Shown: positions 17,216 to 26,843 of the stretch, piece after piece | Layout of the letters: every line of letters begins with the position of its first letter | How positions within the stretch are numbered: the stretch's first letter is position 1 | Assembly (NCBI GenBank): GCA_964567125.1 | Contig: CAZMLC010000004.1 | Coordinates: forward strand, 4,854 to 68,853 | DNA length: 64,000 nt | Reading direction: 5' to 3' | Source of the DNA: CAZMLC01 sp964567125 | GTDB taxonomy: Bacteria > Verrucomicrobiota > Kiritimatiellia > RFP12 > UBA1067 | The notes under the pieces: model-generated | The model's input: the letters and a program-made list of their open reading frames with translations, nothing else | What the model was told of the DNA's origin: nothing | Databases searched by the model: none | Made by a program: the position numbers and the translations under genes

Positions 17216-18256
17216 TTAGACGTTAGATGTAAGTTCGTTTACTTTTGCTTCAAGCGCGGCAATCTTCTGCTGGAGCTTTTCAAGCTGGCGAGGAACCAGA
17301 AGTTGCGTCGCGAATTCACGCTTGGAGCAGGCGGGCAACCCGATGTAGTATTCGCCGGGAGGCACGCTCTTACTGAGGCCGCTGGCAGGACCGACCTGGG
17401 CGCGATCGCCGATGGTCAGATGGCCGGAAAGACCGGCCTGGGCCCAGATGAGGCACCCTTTGCCGATGATGGTGCTGCCCGCGACGCCGGCTTGGGCAAT
17501 GATGCCGCTGTAGTCGCCGACCTGCACGTTGTGTCCCAGCTGGACGAGGTTGTCGATCTTTACGCTGTTACCTACGCGCGTGCGTCCGAAGCGGGCACGA
17601 TCAATCGTGGTGTTGCAGCCGATCTCCACATCGTCACCGATTTCAACGATGCCGATCTGCGGGATCTTTTCAATTTTGATTGCGCCTTCAGGCGTAATGG
17701 TCGGATTAAATCCATAGCCATCGCCGCCAAGCCGGACGCCGGAATGGAAGATCGCGCGTTTTCCCACGCGCGTCCCCTCGCGGATCGTCACCTGCGGATA
17801 GATCAGGCTGTCCTCGCCGATCACGACGTCATGGCCGATATAGACCTGCGCCTCAATGGTGCAGCGGTCGCCGATCACGGTGTTGTCCTCGATGATCGTA
17901 TACGGGCCCACATAGACATCGGTACCCAGCGTGACATTTGCCCCCAGAATGGCCGTCGGGTGAATGCCGGGCTTGCGTACGACCGGAGTTGGCGCAAACC
18001 AGGCTCCGACCTGTGCAAACGCGGCGTTCGGATTGTCAACGCGAATCAGCGTCGTGGTCGCATCACCCTGCCATGCTGTCGGTACCAGCACGACGCTCGC
18101 GCGCGTCGCAGCCAATTTCTTTGCGTATTTCGAGTCTGTAAAGAAACTGATGTCCCCGGGACGAGCTTCATCGAGACTCGACATCGACGTGATCTCGAGC
18201 GTTGCATCGCCTTCGATCACGCCGCCAAGCTGGTGTGCAATTTCCTGAACGCGCAT
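17216..18256 (-). CDS. lpxD: UDP-3-O-acylglucosamine N-acyltransferase
   Basis: Third step of lipid A synthesis: adds the N-linked hydroxyacyl chain. The N-terminal uridine-binding domain is followed by left-handed beta-helix hexapeptide repeats ('GANVTLGTDVYVGPYTIIEDN') with the catalytic His in the 'FHSGVRLGGDGYGF' region. A C-terminal coiled helix ends the protein. It starts 3 bp after the skp stop, as part of the bamA-skp-lpxD series. Confidence 0.96.
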   Translation of the reverse strand: MRVQEIAHQLGGVIEGDATLEITSMSSLDEARPGDISFFTDSKYAKKLAATRASVVLVPTAWQGDATTTLIRVDNPNAAFAQVGAWFAPTPVVRKPGIHPTAILGANVTLGTDVYVGPYTIIEDNTVIGDRCTIEAQVYIGHDVVIGEDSLIYPQVTIREGTRVGKRAIFHSGVRLGGDGYGFNPTITPEGAIKIEKIPQIGIVEIGDDVEIGCNTTIDRARFGRTRVGNSVKIDNLVQLGHNVQVGDYSGIIAQAGVAGSTIIGKGCLIWAQAGLSGHLTIGDRAQVGPASGLSKSVPPGEYYIGLPACSKREFATQLLVPRQLEKLQQKIAALEAKVNELTSNV

Positions 18257-18259
18257 AGT

Positions 18260-18853
18260 TTACTTCTTCGTTGCAGCCGCCTTTTCAGCCGCTTCTTTCG
18301 CCTTGGCCTCTCTGCGGATCTTGGGGTCAATGCCGATTTGCTTGAGAACCTGATCCGTGACATCGAGTTTCTCGTCAAAATAGGGTAAGGATGTCCCATC
18401 CATGATGATGGTATACTTGTTTTCCTTGGCATATTTCGAGACGACATCGCGCAGTTCGCCGGTGATCTGGCGCAGCAGGCGGGTCTCCATGTCAGCCAGA
18501 TCGCGCTGATATTTTTGCAGTTCCTGACGCAGGTCGCGTTCAGCCTCGGCTAAGACCGTGCGGTGCTTCGCGGCCTTGTCCTCAGCCTCTGTGCGCGCCT
18601 TGTCGTTCAGCGCGGGATTGCGCGACTCTTTGACGAGGGCTTCGAACTCTGAACGCATCTGGTCAAAGCGATCACGGCGTTTATCGAGTTTCGCCTGAAA
18701 CTCTTTTTCCGTGTCTTGCATCAGCTTGCGATCGCGCTCGCTGTTCGGGTGAAAACGAACCAGGTCGACCATCTGAACAACAGCCACTTTTTCCTCTGCG
18801 GCGCCCATCAACGCGGCCATAACAGCCACCATCATTATCCGTGTGTACTTCAT
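18260..18853 (-). CDS. skp: OmpH/Skp family periplasmic chaperone
   Basis: A signal peptide ('MMVAVMAALMGAAEE') is followed by a long Lys/Arg/Glu-rich coiled coil and a final 'YAKENKYTIIMDGTSLPYFD' segment typical of OmpH. Skp holds unfolded outer-membrane proteins between Sec and BamA. It lies directly downstream of bamA with AAGGAAAAC before the ATG. The tail is rich in Lys and Ala. Confidence 0.93.
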   Translation of the reverse strand: MKYTRIMMVAVMAALMGAAEEKVAVVQMVDLVRFHPNSERDRKLMQDTEKEFQAKLDKRRDRFDQMRSEFEALVKESRNPALNDKARTEAEDKAAKHRTVLAEAERDLRQELQKYQRDLADMETRLLRQITGELRDVVSKYAKENKYTIIMDGTSLPYFDEKLDVTDQVLKQIGIDPKIRREAKAKEAAEKAAATKK

Positions 18854-18898
18854 GTTTTCCTTTCGTGCGTGACGTCTGCGTGTTGCCGACGTGCGCGC

Positions 18899-21241
18899 TT
18901 ATTCAAAACCAATCGTGAATGAAAAGACCTCTTCATCCGTATAGTCGTCATCCGTGACAAAGGGTTTCGCCACATCCAGACGGATCGGGAAGCCCGGAAT
19001 GTCGATGCGCAAGCCGACACCGCCGGAGATACAGACATTGTCCAGCCCGCCGCCCCACGCATCGGCGCCGAGCGAGCCCGCGTCCGAGAAGACCGCCGCG
19101 CGAACAGCCTTGATTATGGGAACCGTGTATTCAGCTGTGACAAGGGCCAACGTCTTGCCGCCGACCGGCGCGTGCTGTTGGTGACCATTGCGGAAGATCT
19201 TCGGGCCGATATCGCGATAGTCCACGCCGCGAATGGTGCGCGGACCGCCGAGGTAGAGCATTTCGTAAACCGGCAGCTCGTCTTCGTACGCGTCAATCGT
19301 GTCGACGCGGCCGCGCAGCATCAGGACGTGCTTGAACCACAAGGGGAAATAGTGACGGTGGTTTGCACCCATCCGGTAAAAGGCGTTGTCGCCGAACGAA
19401 TTTTCAGAGATCTCGCCGTAAACCGTCGATTGATAGCCGCGCGTCGGCACAAATGCCTTGTCGCGCGTGTCGTGCGACCAGAAGAGGCGAAAGACGCTGT
19501 TCAGATTGCCGCCGTATTTGTCATCCTGATCCAGGAAGTACTTGCTGTCTGCGCGTCCCCCCGGCGTGCTGCTGGACCCATCCTCCAGATACCACTGATA
19601 TTCGTCGGGGTCCTGCATGTCAACCACTTCGAGGGTGTAACGGCCGCCGATGCGTCCGAAGAAGATCGGGTAGGAGAGGGTCGCAGAACCGCCAGTGCGG
19701 ATTTCATCGTACTGGTCAGTCCAGCGCAGACGGCGGTAGAGATCGACCGTCAATGCCATGGGATAACTGAAGAGCCACGGCTGTGTCCAGGACGCTTCGA
19801 AGGTCTGGCGGCGTTCACCGTATTCCACACCGATACGCGCCTTTTCACCGCCACCGGTGAAATTCGGCCAATTGAGGATATCGAAGTTGCTCTGGGAGAT
19901 TTCGCCGTATCCGAAGATGCTATCCACGGTCGAGAGACCGACACCGACCATGAAATTGCCAGTGCGCTGTTCCTGCACTTCGTAAACCAGGTTGCGCTTG
20001 TCGTTTTCATCAGTGCGCTCATAGTAGTGGCGCACTTCCGAGAAGTACCCAAGGTTCTTCATGCGGTTTTCACTGCGCTCGATGCGCACTTCATCCATGA
20101 TTTCGCCCGGGTTCAACTGGATTTCACGACGGATCACGCGATCCTTGGTCTTGTTGTTGCCGCGGATCTCAATGTTGCGAATATATGCCAGTTCGCCTTC
20201 GCGGACATCGAAGACAACCGCCACGCGTCCCGGTTTGCCGGGAACGGTGTCTTTGAGCGGCCGCACGACGGTGTCGATGTAGCCCCGCTGGCCAAAGTAA
20301 TCCTTGATGCGCTTGGCGGCATCGTTCAGGGCCTGCTGGCCAGCGACCTCATCGGCGTTGAGCTTTGCGCAGGCGAGTACAGTCTCTTCCGGGAAGAGCT
20401 TCACGCCGCGGATCGAGGTTGTCTCAATCGTGTAAAGGTCGCCTTCCGTCACATTCATCAGCATGTTCACGTGGGTCTCGTCCACCTTCACCGCAACGGG
20501 AAAATCGACCTTGGCATCGAGATAGCCGCGATCCAGGTAGACCTGCAGGGCCTTGGCGCGCGCATCTTCCAGATCCTGCTGCGAGGTCGGACGGTCCGTA
20601 AACCAGCCGATCGGATTGTACCAGGGGTATTCATCGAACGAGATGCGCAGATCCTCGGCTTGGATCGAAGGATTGTTGGTAAAGCAGAAATCGCTGATCT
20701 TTTGACGCTGACCCTCTTCGATCGTCAGTGTGACGTTTGCATACCCGGCGCTGTTGGTGATCGGTTCGGCAACGACCTTGATTTGCGCATTCGGAAAATA
20801 GCGTTTGACGTATTCATCGCGGACTTTGCCCGCCTTAGTCGCCAGAATCGCATCGTCGATGTAGTCGCCGCTCTTCAGCTCGGCATACTTGCGGATCTTG
20901 CGTTCGCTCAGATAGTCGTTCCCCTTGATGGCCAAAGGCTCCTGGAACCGGTAGCGCCGACGCACCAGATAGACCACGTTGACGCCGCCATCCGTCTTTT
21001 CGATCTCAACGCCCGTATACGAAAAACGCCCGGTATCGACCAGCGCGCGCACATCTTTGGAGACGGCTTCCTGTGTGACGTCCATGCCCGGTTTGACGCT
21101 GCAGAACGATAGCACGTCTGAGGCATCCGTGCCTAAATCGTCGAGAGCTCTAATTTTAACATCTTTGATTGGGTCAGCGCCCATCGCCACGGCAGCGATA
21201 AGGAGCGATACGATCATGATACGTTGCGTAAGTAAGCGCAT
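18899..21241 (-). CDS. bamA: Outer membrane protein assembly factor BamA
   Basis: A 780-residue Omp85 protein: signal peptide ('MIVSLLIAAVAMGA'), about five POTRA repeats to around residue 420, then a 16-strand barrel domain. The conserved barrel segment appears near 'YLGGPRTIRGVDYRDIGPK' (VRGF/Y-like motif as IRGV). It inserts outer-membrane proteins. The protein ends 'FTIGFE', so the usual terminal Phe is followed by Glu. It is the first gene of a six-gene minus-strand run down to ligA. Confidence 0.96.
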   Translation of the reverse strand: MRLLTQRIMIVSLLIAAVAMGADPIKDVKIRALDDLGTDASDVLSFCSVKPGMDVTQEAVSKDVRALVDTGRFSYTGVEIEKTDGGVNVVYLVRRRYRFQEPLAIKGNDYLSERKIRKYAELKSGDYIDDAILATKAGKVRDEYVKRYFPNAQIKVVAEPITNSAGYANVTLTIEEGQRQKISDFCFTNNPSIQAEDLRISFDEYPWYNPIGWFTDRPTSQQDLEDARAKALQVYLDRGYLDAKVDFPVAVKVDETHVNMLMNVTEGDLYTIETTSIRGVKLFPEETVLACAKLNADEVAGQQALNDAAKRIKDYFGQRGYIDTVVRPLKDTVPGKPGRVAVVFDVREGELAYIRNIEIRGNNKTKDRVIRREIQLNPGEIMDEVRIERSENRMKNLGYFSEVRHYYERTDENDKRNLVYEVQEQRTGNFMVGVGLSTVDSIFGYGEISQSNFDILNWPNFTGGGEKARIGVEYGERRQTFEASWTQPWLFSYPMALTVDLYRRLRWTDQYDEIRTGGSATLSYPIFFGRIGGRYTLEVVDMQDPDEYQWYLEDGSSSTPGGRADSKYFLDQDDKYGGNLNSVFRLFWSHDTRDKAFVPTRGYQSTVYGEISENSFGDNAFYRMGANHRHYFPLWFKHVLMLRGRVDTIDAYEDELPVYEMLYLGGPRTIRGVDYRDIGPKIFRNGHQQHAPVGGKTLALVTAEYTVPIIKAVRAAVFSDAGSLGADAWGGGLDNVCISGGVGLRIDIPGFPIRLDVAKPFVTDDDYTDEEVFSFTIGFE

Positions 21242-21371
21242 AATACCGTTTTTCCTTAGTATGATAATGACAATAAATGGGGAGCATCAATTTAATCAGG
21301 TTTCATAAAGGGATACAAGCTAGAAACTCATGAGATCACTATATTTTCATGCGTCAATTTGCGCTTTTTAA

Positions 21372-21400
21372 TTGAACATTCTCTCTAAATACGGTAATGT
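21372..21400 (+). promoter_or_regulatory. Candidate promoter for the sugar isomerase gene
   Basis: TTGAAC (21372-21377) and TAATGT (21395-21400) are spaced by 17 bp in the AT-rich divergent spacer between bamA and the gene at 21473. The spacer (21242-21472) holds no gene. Confidence 0.45.
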
Positions 21401-21472
21401 GAAAATCTAAACTTGATTCGTGTTGACTCAGCGATGTGCACAACAGCGAAACGTTAATTGGAGAAAGTAATT

Positions 21473-22465
21473 ATGGCAAGAAAAGTGACTCTTACCTCGG
21501 GGCAGTGGGCGGATCTGCCGCTGAAAGAACTCTGTAAACAGGCCAAAGGCTTTGGCTATGATGGTCTCGAACTGGCGTGCTGGGGAGATTTTATTGATTT
21601 GGACAAGGCGGCTGCAAGCAAGTCCTACTGCGAAGATAAGCTGGCGACGCTGGCTGAATTCGGCCTGGGTTGCTGGGCGATCCAGAACCACCTCTCCGGG
21701 CAGCTGGTCTGTGACATCATCGATGAACGTCATTACATCTTCGCGCCGAAATCAGTGAAGGGCGACCCGAAGGCCGCCAAGAAATGGGCGATCGATATGC
21801 AGAAGAAGGCAGCCAAGGCGGCTAAGAATCTCGGCGTTGGCGTGGTCAACGGCTTTACGGGTTCGCCGATCTGGCATCTGCTCTACTCCTTCCCTCCCTG
21901 CCTGCCGAAGCAGATCGAGAACGGATTCAAGGATTTCGCGAAGACCTGGAAGCCGATCCTCGATGTCTACGCGGACAACGGCGTGAAGTTCGCCTTGGAA
22001 GTCCATCCCACGGAGATCGCCTTCGATATCGCTTCAGCTGCGCGTGCACTTGAGGCTGTCGACGGCCATCCGGCGTTCGGTTTCAACTACGATCCTTCGC
22101 ACTTGGGCTATCAGGGCGTGGATTACGTGAAGTTTATCCGTACCTTCCCGGATCGTATTTTCCACTGCCACATGAAGGATGCATGGTGGGGCCATGGCGA
22201 TGGTACCGTCGGCGTCTTCGGCGGTCACACGGACTTCGCGGATCCGCGTCGTTACTGGGACTTCCGCTCCGTGGGTCACGGCGATGTCAACTTCGAGGAG
22301 ATCATCGTCGCGCTCAACGATATCAAGTACACGGGTCCGCTCTCCGTGGAATGGGAAGACTCCCGCATGGATCGTTGCCATGGTGCCAAGGAAGCCTGCG
22401 AATACATCAAGAAGGCTGACTTCACGCCGAGCGCAATCGCGTTCGACGGGCAGTTTGATCGCTAA
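21473..22465 (+). CDS. Sugar phosphate isomerase/epimerase (xylose isomerase-like TIM barrel)
   Basis: The ATG at 21473 has GGAG upstream. The AP-endonuclease-2/xylose-isomerase TIM barrel shows the four expected metal ligands in order: Glu in 'ALEVHPTE', His in 'YDPSHL', His in 'FHCHMKDAWWGHGDGT' and Glu in 'LSVEWEDSRMDR'. Members epimerise or isomerise free or phosphorylated sugars, or cleave keto-glycosides. There is no signal peptide. The gene is monocistronic, with its own promoter and a strong terminator. The exact sugar is unknown. Confidence 0.9.
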   Translation: MARKVTLTSGQWADLPLKELCKQAKGFGYDGLELACWGDFIDLDKAAASKSYCEDKLATLAEFGLGCWAIQNHLSGQLVCDIIDERHYIFAPKSVKGDPKAAKKWAIDMQKKAAKAAKNLGVGVVNGFTGSPIWHLLYSFPPCLPKQIENGFKDFAKTWKPILDVYADNGVKFALEVHPTEIAFDIASAARALEAVDGHPAFGFNYDPSHLGYQGVDYVKFIRTFPDRIFHCHMKDAWWGHGDGTVGVFGGHTDFADPRRYWDFRSVGHGDVNFEEIIVALNDIKYTGPLSVEWEDSRMDRCHGAKEACEYIKKADFTPSAIAFDGQFDR

Positions 22466-22490
22466 GTCCCTCTTGATACATACACACCGG

Positions 22491-22523
22491 GAGCACACGG
22501 CATGCCGTGTGCTCTTTGTTTTT
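22491..22523 (+). terminator. Strong intrinsic terminator
   Basis: A perfect 10-bp stem GAGCACACGG/CCGTGTGCTC with loop CATG is followed by TTTGTTTTT. It ends the isomerase transcript and isolates the large glycosidase gene downstream. Confidence 0.93.
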
Positions 22524-22589
22524 CCGTGAAATTCCTTTTTGCGCATGGTATTCTATGCGCCAGATAAACCCCGTATGAGTAGGAAGCCA

Positions 22590-25500
22590 ATGAAAATTAA
22601 ACCGTGGTTGATGATGGTCGTGGTCGGTCTGTGTGTGACGCGTCTGCATGCGCAATCACCGGTGTGTGTGTCCTCAGCCTCTGAATCCGCATGGACCGCG
22701 CTGCGGTGCGAAGCGCAGTACGGCGAGACGCTGCGCGCACGTCACGCTCAGGCGCAGGATGGTTTTCTCTTTCCCGCTGCCGCGAAGCAACGTCGTACGC
22801 TCACCTTCTCCGCGCAGGTAAAATTGGAGAAACGCCTGCTCGATGCAAAGGGCTGGAATCTGGCCGGCATCGCGCTTTACGCCGACGATGATAATTTCTG
22901 GATGCTCGCCCTGCAAGAGGGGCCTGATGGCCGTCGCAGCATCGATTTTATTGAAAAATGCCACGGTGTCTGGCAGGCGCAGAACGAAAAGGCGACCTAC
23001 CTGCCTCGCCAAGGGTCTGTCGCTACAGCATGGGCCGACACTGCAACCTATGGCTTGACCTTGACGGTGGAGCCTGCGCGCATTGTTGCGCGCGTTGCGG
23101 ATGAGGCTGGTAAAGTGTTGTCGCAAGCCTCGTTTGAGATACCGCGGACCATCGCCGCTGTGCGCTGCGGCCGGCCTGCGCTCTTTTTGCGCGGCAGCCA
23201 GGCCACGTTTCAGCGAGTACAGTACACATTTCCCGTGCTGAACACCAGCGCGGGCGTGACGTTTGAAGATGGCCCGCGCGGCCGCGTGGCGCTCTACCTG
23301 CCGCAGCAGACTGAGGCGCGGACGAGCACCGAAACCATCGCCGACCGCTTGCGTAGCGCCGGACTCGGCGTCACGCTGCTCGATCAGGAGGCGCTTGTGC
23401 GCGAAGGTGTACTCGATGCCGGCGCTGTGGGCGTGGCGATCCTGCCGCAGTGTGAACGCCTGCCTGTCGCGGCTGGCGAGATGGTTGAACACTATCTGAA
23501 ACAGGGTGGACATGTGGCTTTTCTGGGCGGCCCCTTTTTGAGTCAGCCCCTCGTTCCCTTTGGAAATCGCTGGCTCGATAAACAGGACGTGCAGCAGGTT
23601 AAGAACCGGATCGCAACGCGGTTTCGTCCCTTTGAATTGAATGCAACGTACGCTGTCGCGACGTGGCAGCGCGCCTGCATGGATAAACGCGTCACGAGCG
23701 CCTTGCGTGTCGTGCCCGAAGGTCCGAATAAGGATTTCGCGCTCTGTCTGGATCTCGGCAAAACCGAGGGATGGGATGTTTTTCATTCGCCGTCCTCTGC
23801 GCGCATCTTTGGTTCGGACGACGATGTGATCGTCTTCAGCGCGCGTACGACAGAACCTGCGGGTGCGCTGGCCGTGGAGGTCAGCGAACGCGACGGCTCG
23901 CGCTGGATCGCCTCGGTCTCGCTGACTTCGGCGTGGAAGCGCATTGTCCTTTCGGCCGCGGATTTCCGCTACTGGCCGGATTCTAAAAGTAAAGGACGGG
24001 GCCATGCGGGCGATCAGCTGAATCCGGAACAGGTCGTGCGCATCGGCTTCGGGGTTTCCAATTCACACACGCCCTCTATGATGGGACGCGTACAGAAAAT
24101 CTGGGTTGCGGATCTCGGCAGTGCGCGCAATCCCTTTGTGCAGCAGCAATCACGCGCGACGTGCGGTGAATGGGAGACCATCTACCCGGCGTTCAAGACC
24201 CATACGCTGACCGGCCGCTTGGATCTCGTCGCGGATGATGTGCCCGGTCGACAGTCTCTCACCGGCGCCGTAGTCTGCGCGATTCCACGCCCTTTGGGCG
24301 CTGGCATCGATCGTAACCCTGTCTACCGCTTTATTCCGCTGGCGCGTGTGAGCGATGCCCAGGACCGCTCCGGTATTTCCGAATGGCTGTTGCTCAACCA
24401 GCGCGGTGCTGCCGACGGCAGTGTCTGCCTCGGGCTTGGATATCGCGATCCGCGTCTGTGGTGTCAGCCGGACGTACTCAATCGTTTGGTCAAACAGGTG
24501 CTGCGGCTCACCTCCGGTTCCTGCCTCGATGAAGCCGGCGCGCAGCATTTCGCCTATTGGCCGGATGAACCCGTTACGCTTGGCGCGCGCGTCCGCACGT
24601 GGGGTAAGAAAGAGGGGGGGCGCATCTCCTTTGAAGTGCTCGAAAATCAGCGCACGGTCTGGCGACAGGATGTTCAGGCTGCGCCGTATCGCGTAACGTG
24701 GAAACCGGCGGTAACGCCGCAGCACTATACTGTGCGCACGCGGTTGCTCGATGCGGAGGGTACCGTGATCGATCAGATCGAACATACGCTCTTCGTCCTG
24801 GATCCCGCGCCTGCACCGCGTTCTGACTTCCTCACCGTTCGCAACGGCAATTTTTGGTACAAGGAGAAAAAGTGGTATGCGGTGGGTGTCAACTACTGGC
24901 CGCTCTACGTTTCCAGTATGCCTGTCTCGGACTATAATGAAGGCTGGTTGCGCAACCGGTTTTATGCGCCGGAGTGGGTCGAACAGGATATCCGGCAGAT
25001 GCGCGATATGAGCATCAACCTGGTCAGCATCCAGATTCCTCCCGTGGCGGAGTATCGCAACCTTCTGCACTTTTTGCAGCTCTGCAAGCTGGCTGGGATC
25101 TGGGTCAATATCTTCATGCCCTCCGCATCGCCGCTGGCCTTTAACAAGGAGGCGCTGGCGACCTACCTGAGCGAAGCGCGCCTTCCCGGAAATGCCACGG
25201 TTTTCGCCTACGATACGATCTGGGAACCCGGCAACCATGTCTTTAAGGACAGCGCGGCGCGCAGTCGGTGGGATAGCGACTGGCGCGCGTGGATCGATGC
25301 GCAGTATGGTTCGCTGGCGCGCGCCGAAGCGGAATGGGGCTGTAAGGCGCGGCGTTCGCCAGCCGGTGTTGTGATCTCGCCGGACGACCGTTGCTTTCGC
25401 GAGGATGGCCCGTGGCGCATCATGATGGCTGCGTATCGCCGCTTCATGGACAACCTGACGAGTCGTCTCTGGGGCGAGGCCAATCGCACGTTGCGCCAGC

Positions 25501-26552
25501 TCGACCCCAACCACCTTATCAGTTTCCGCCAAGGCAATACCCTGCCTTACGATTTTGCTCTTAGCGGTCCGGTGAAGCACATCGACTTCATCTGTCCCGA
25601 GGGCTATTCAATCCGCGATACCGACGAAGGCGAGGATGCGATCGGGTTCATCACGCGCTTTGTCGATTTCACCACGGCAGGCAAGCCGATCCTCTGGGCG
25701 GAATTCGGCATCAGCGTCTGGAACAGCGAGACCATGACCGCGGATCCGCGTACGATCGAACGTCAGGGCAGTTACTCGGAACGCTTCTACCGGACCGGAC
25801 TTGAGGCCGGCGCGCAGGGCACCATTCCGTGGTGGTGGCCGGGCGGCTACCGCATCAATGAGCTGAGCGACTTCGGTATCATCGAGCAGAACCGCGAGGA
25901 GCGTCCCGCTGCAAAATTGATCCGCACCTATGGTCCGCGCATCATGGCCGCTCGCGCCAAACCTGCGGCGCAAGCGTGGATGACGTTGGAACGCGATGCG
26001 CATGCCGGTGGCTACTGGTGGGCTGCCTTCAACAGTGGTGCAGAGGCCTATCGTCAGGCCAAGACCAATAAGCAGATGCTCGGTATTCGCACAGCAGGCA
26101 GCGGCACGACCTCGCTCGATACGCCGCTCATCGCTGTTGGCGGTAAGCCGTGTACTGGGACGAATCCGCCGCGCTATCTGGATGCCGAGTTCAATACCGT
26201 TTCGGCAGCGACAACACGCGGTGAACAGCCGGTTGCGCGCAACGGCGTGGTGGCGGCTGAGCGCGCCGCCTTTACCTTCAGTGTGGGCAATGTCCAGGAG
26301 GCTACGTGGGCCACGGCCGCGCAGGCTAAGGAGGCTGCCGGCGCAGTCGAGCTGGTGGTACGCAGCGAGCAGGGGGAGATCGCCCGCTTACCTTTAAAGC
26401 AGGCGACGCCCTATTTGCAGGATGCGCTTTTCGGCCCTGTGGAACTCGCGCTCCCCCGGGGCATGCAGAGCCTCACCGTGCGCGTGCGTCTCGAAGCGCG
26501 CAAGCGCACACCGTTCGGCGAAACCTTTGTCTTCACACTGAAACAGCCGTGA
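22590..26552 (+). CDS. Large exported clan-A-like glycoside hydrolase
   Basis: The ATG at 22590 has AGGAAG directly upstream and opens a signal peptide ('MMVVVGLCVTRLHA'). The mature protein has about 1,300 residues. An N-terminal beta-sandwich is followed by a Rossmann-like block (about 233-330, 'YLPQQTEARTSTETIADRL') resembling beta-galactosidase trimerisation domains. Beta-sandwich modules lie near 370-720. A TIM barrel begins near 750 ('GNFWYKEKKWYAVGVNYWPL'). Probable acid/base Glu is in 'DTIWEPGNH' (near 878) and nucleophile Glu in 'ILWAEFGIS' (near 1038). This fits the GH5/GH42 side of clan GH-A. Substrate unknown. Confidence 0.85.
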   Translation: MKIKPWLMMVVVGLCVTRLHAQSPVCVSSASESAWTALRCEAQYGETLRARHAQAQDGFLFPAAAKQRRTLTFSAQVKLEKRLLDAKGWNLAGIALYADDDNFWMLALQEGPDGRRSIDFIEKCHGVWQAQNEKATYLPRQGSVATAWADTATYGLTLTVEPARIVARVADEAGKVLSQASFEIPRTIAAVRCGRPALFLRGSQATFQRVQYTFPVLNTSAGVTFEDGPRGRVALYLPQQTEARTSTETIADRLRSAGLGVTLLDQEALVREGVLDAGAVGVAILPQCERLPVAAGEMVEHYLKQGGHVAFLGGPFLSQPLVPFGNRWLDKQDVQQVKNRIATRFRPFELNATYAVATWQRACMDKRVTSALRVVPEGPNKDFALCLDLGKTEGWDVFHSPSSARIFGSDDDVIVFSARTTEPAGALAVEVSERDGSRWIASVSLTSAWKRIVLSAADFRYWPDSKSKGRGHAGDQLNPEQVVRIGFGVSNSHTPSMMGRVQKIWVADLGSARNPFVQQQSRATCGEWETIYPAFKTHTLTGRLDLVADDVPGRQSLTGAVVCAIPRPLGAGIDRNPVYRFIPLARVSDAQDRSGISEWLLLNQRGAADGSVCLGLGYRDPRLWCQPDVLNRLVKQVLRLTSGSCLDEAGAQHFAYWPDEPVTLGARVRTWGKKEGGRISFEVLENQRTVWRQDVQAAPYRVTWKPAVTPQHYTVRTRLLDAEGTVIDQIEHTLFVLDPAPAPRSDFLTVRNGNFWYKEKKWYAVGVNYWPLYVSSMPVSDYNEGWLRNRFYAPEWVEQDIRQMRDMSINLVSIQIPPVAEYRNLLHFLQLCKLAGIWVNIFMPSASPLAFNKEALATYLSEARLPGNATVFAYDTIWEPGNHVFKDSAARSRWDSDWRAWIDAQYGSLARAEAEWGCKARRSPAGVVISPDDRCFREDGPWRIMMAAYRRFMDNLTSRLWGEANRTLRQLDPNHLISFRQGNTLPYDFALSGPVKHIDFICPEGYSIRDTDEGEDAIGFITRFVDFTTAGKPILWAEFGISVWNSETMTADPRTIERQGSYSERFYRTGLEAGAQGTIPWWWPGGYRINELSDFGIIEQNREERPAAKLIRTYGPRIMAARAKPAAQAWMTLERDAHAGGYWWAAFNSGAEAYRQAKTNKQMLGIRTAGSGTTSLDTPLIAVGGKPCTGTNPPRYLDAEFNTVSAATTRGEQPVARNGVVAAERAAFTFSVGNVQEATWATAAQAKEAAGAVELVVRSEQGEIARLPLKQATPYLQDALFGPVELALPRGMQSLTVRVRLEARKRTPFGETFVFTLKQP

Positions 26553-26587
26553 GGGCTATTGCCGTTTTTTTGAGTCGAGCCCTTTTT
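26553..26587 (+). terminator. Probable intrinsic terminator of the glycosidase gene
   Basis: GGGCT (26553-26557) pairs with AGCCC (26578-26582) around a 20-nt loop and is followed by TTTTT. It begins at the stop codon. The large loop makes it weaker than the others. Confidence 0.5.
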
Positions 26588-26646
26588 CTGCTTGAGTTTC
26601 ACAGGGGCTTTTGTGTAAGATGTAGGCCTTTAACGGATTGTATCAC

Positions 26647-26743
<97 letters not shown>

Positions 26744-26754
26744 ACAATCATGAA

Positions 26755-26783
26755 AATCCTAACCTTCTGGTTGGGATTTTTTG
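26755..26783 (+). terminator. Intrinsic terminator after tRNA-Ser, possibly bidirectional
   Basis: AATCCTAACC-TTCT-GGTTGGGATT is a 10-bp stem with one G-U pair, followed by TTTTG (26779-26783). It ends the tRNA transcript. The reverse strand also has a short T-run, so it may help terminate the FixJ-type gene that ends at 26844. Confidence 0.85.
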
Positions 26784-26843
26784 TTTTCAGGAATCCATAG
26801 TGGGGGGATGAGAACCCGTCGATCAAACGTGCACAATGGATGG

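Noticed and set aside
19172..21112. 646-residue open frame on the + strand
   Set aside because: It lies entirely antisense to bamA, whose protein has complete family motifs; the antisense product shows no recognisable domain and no ribosome site. It reflects codon bias.
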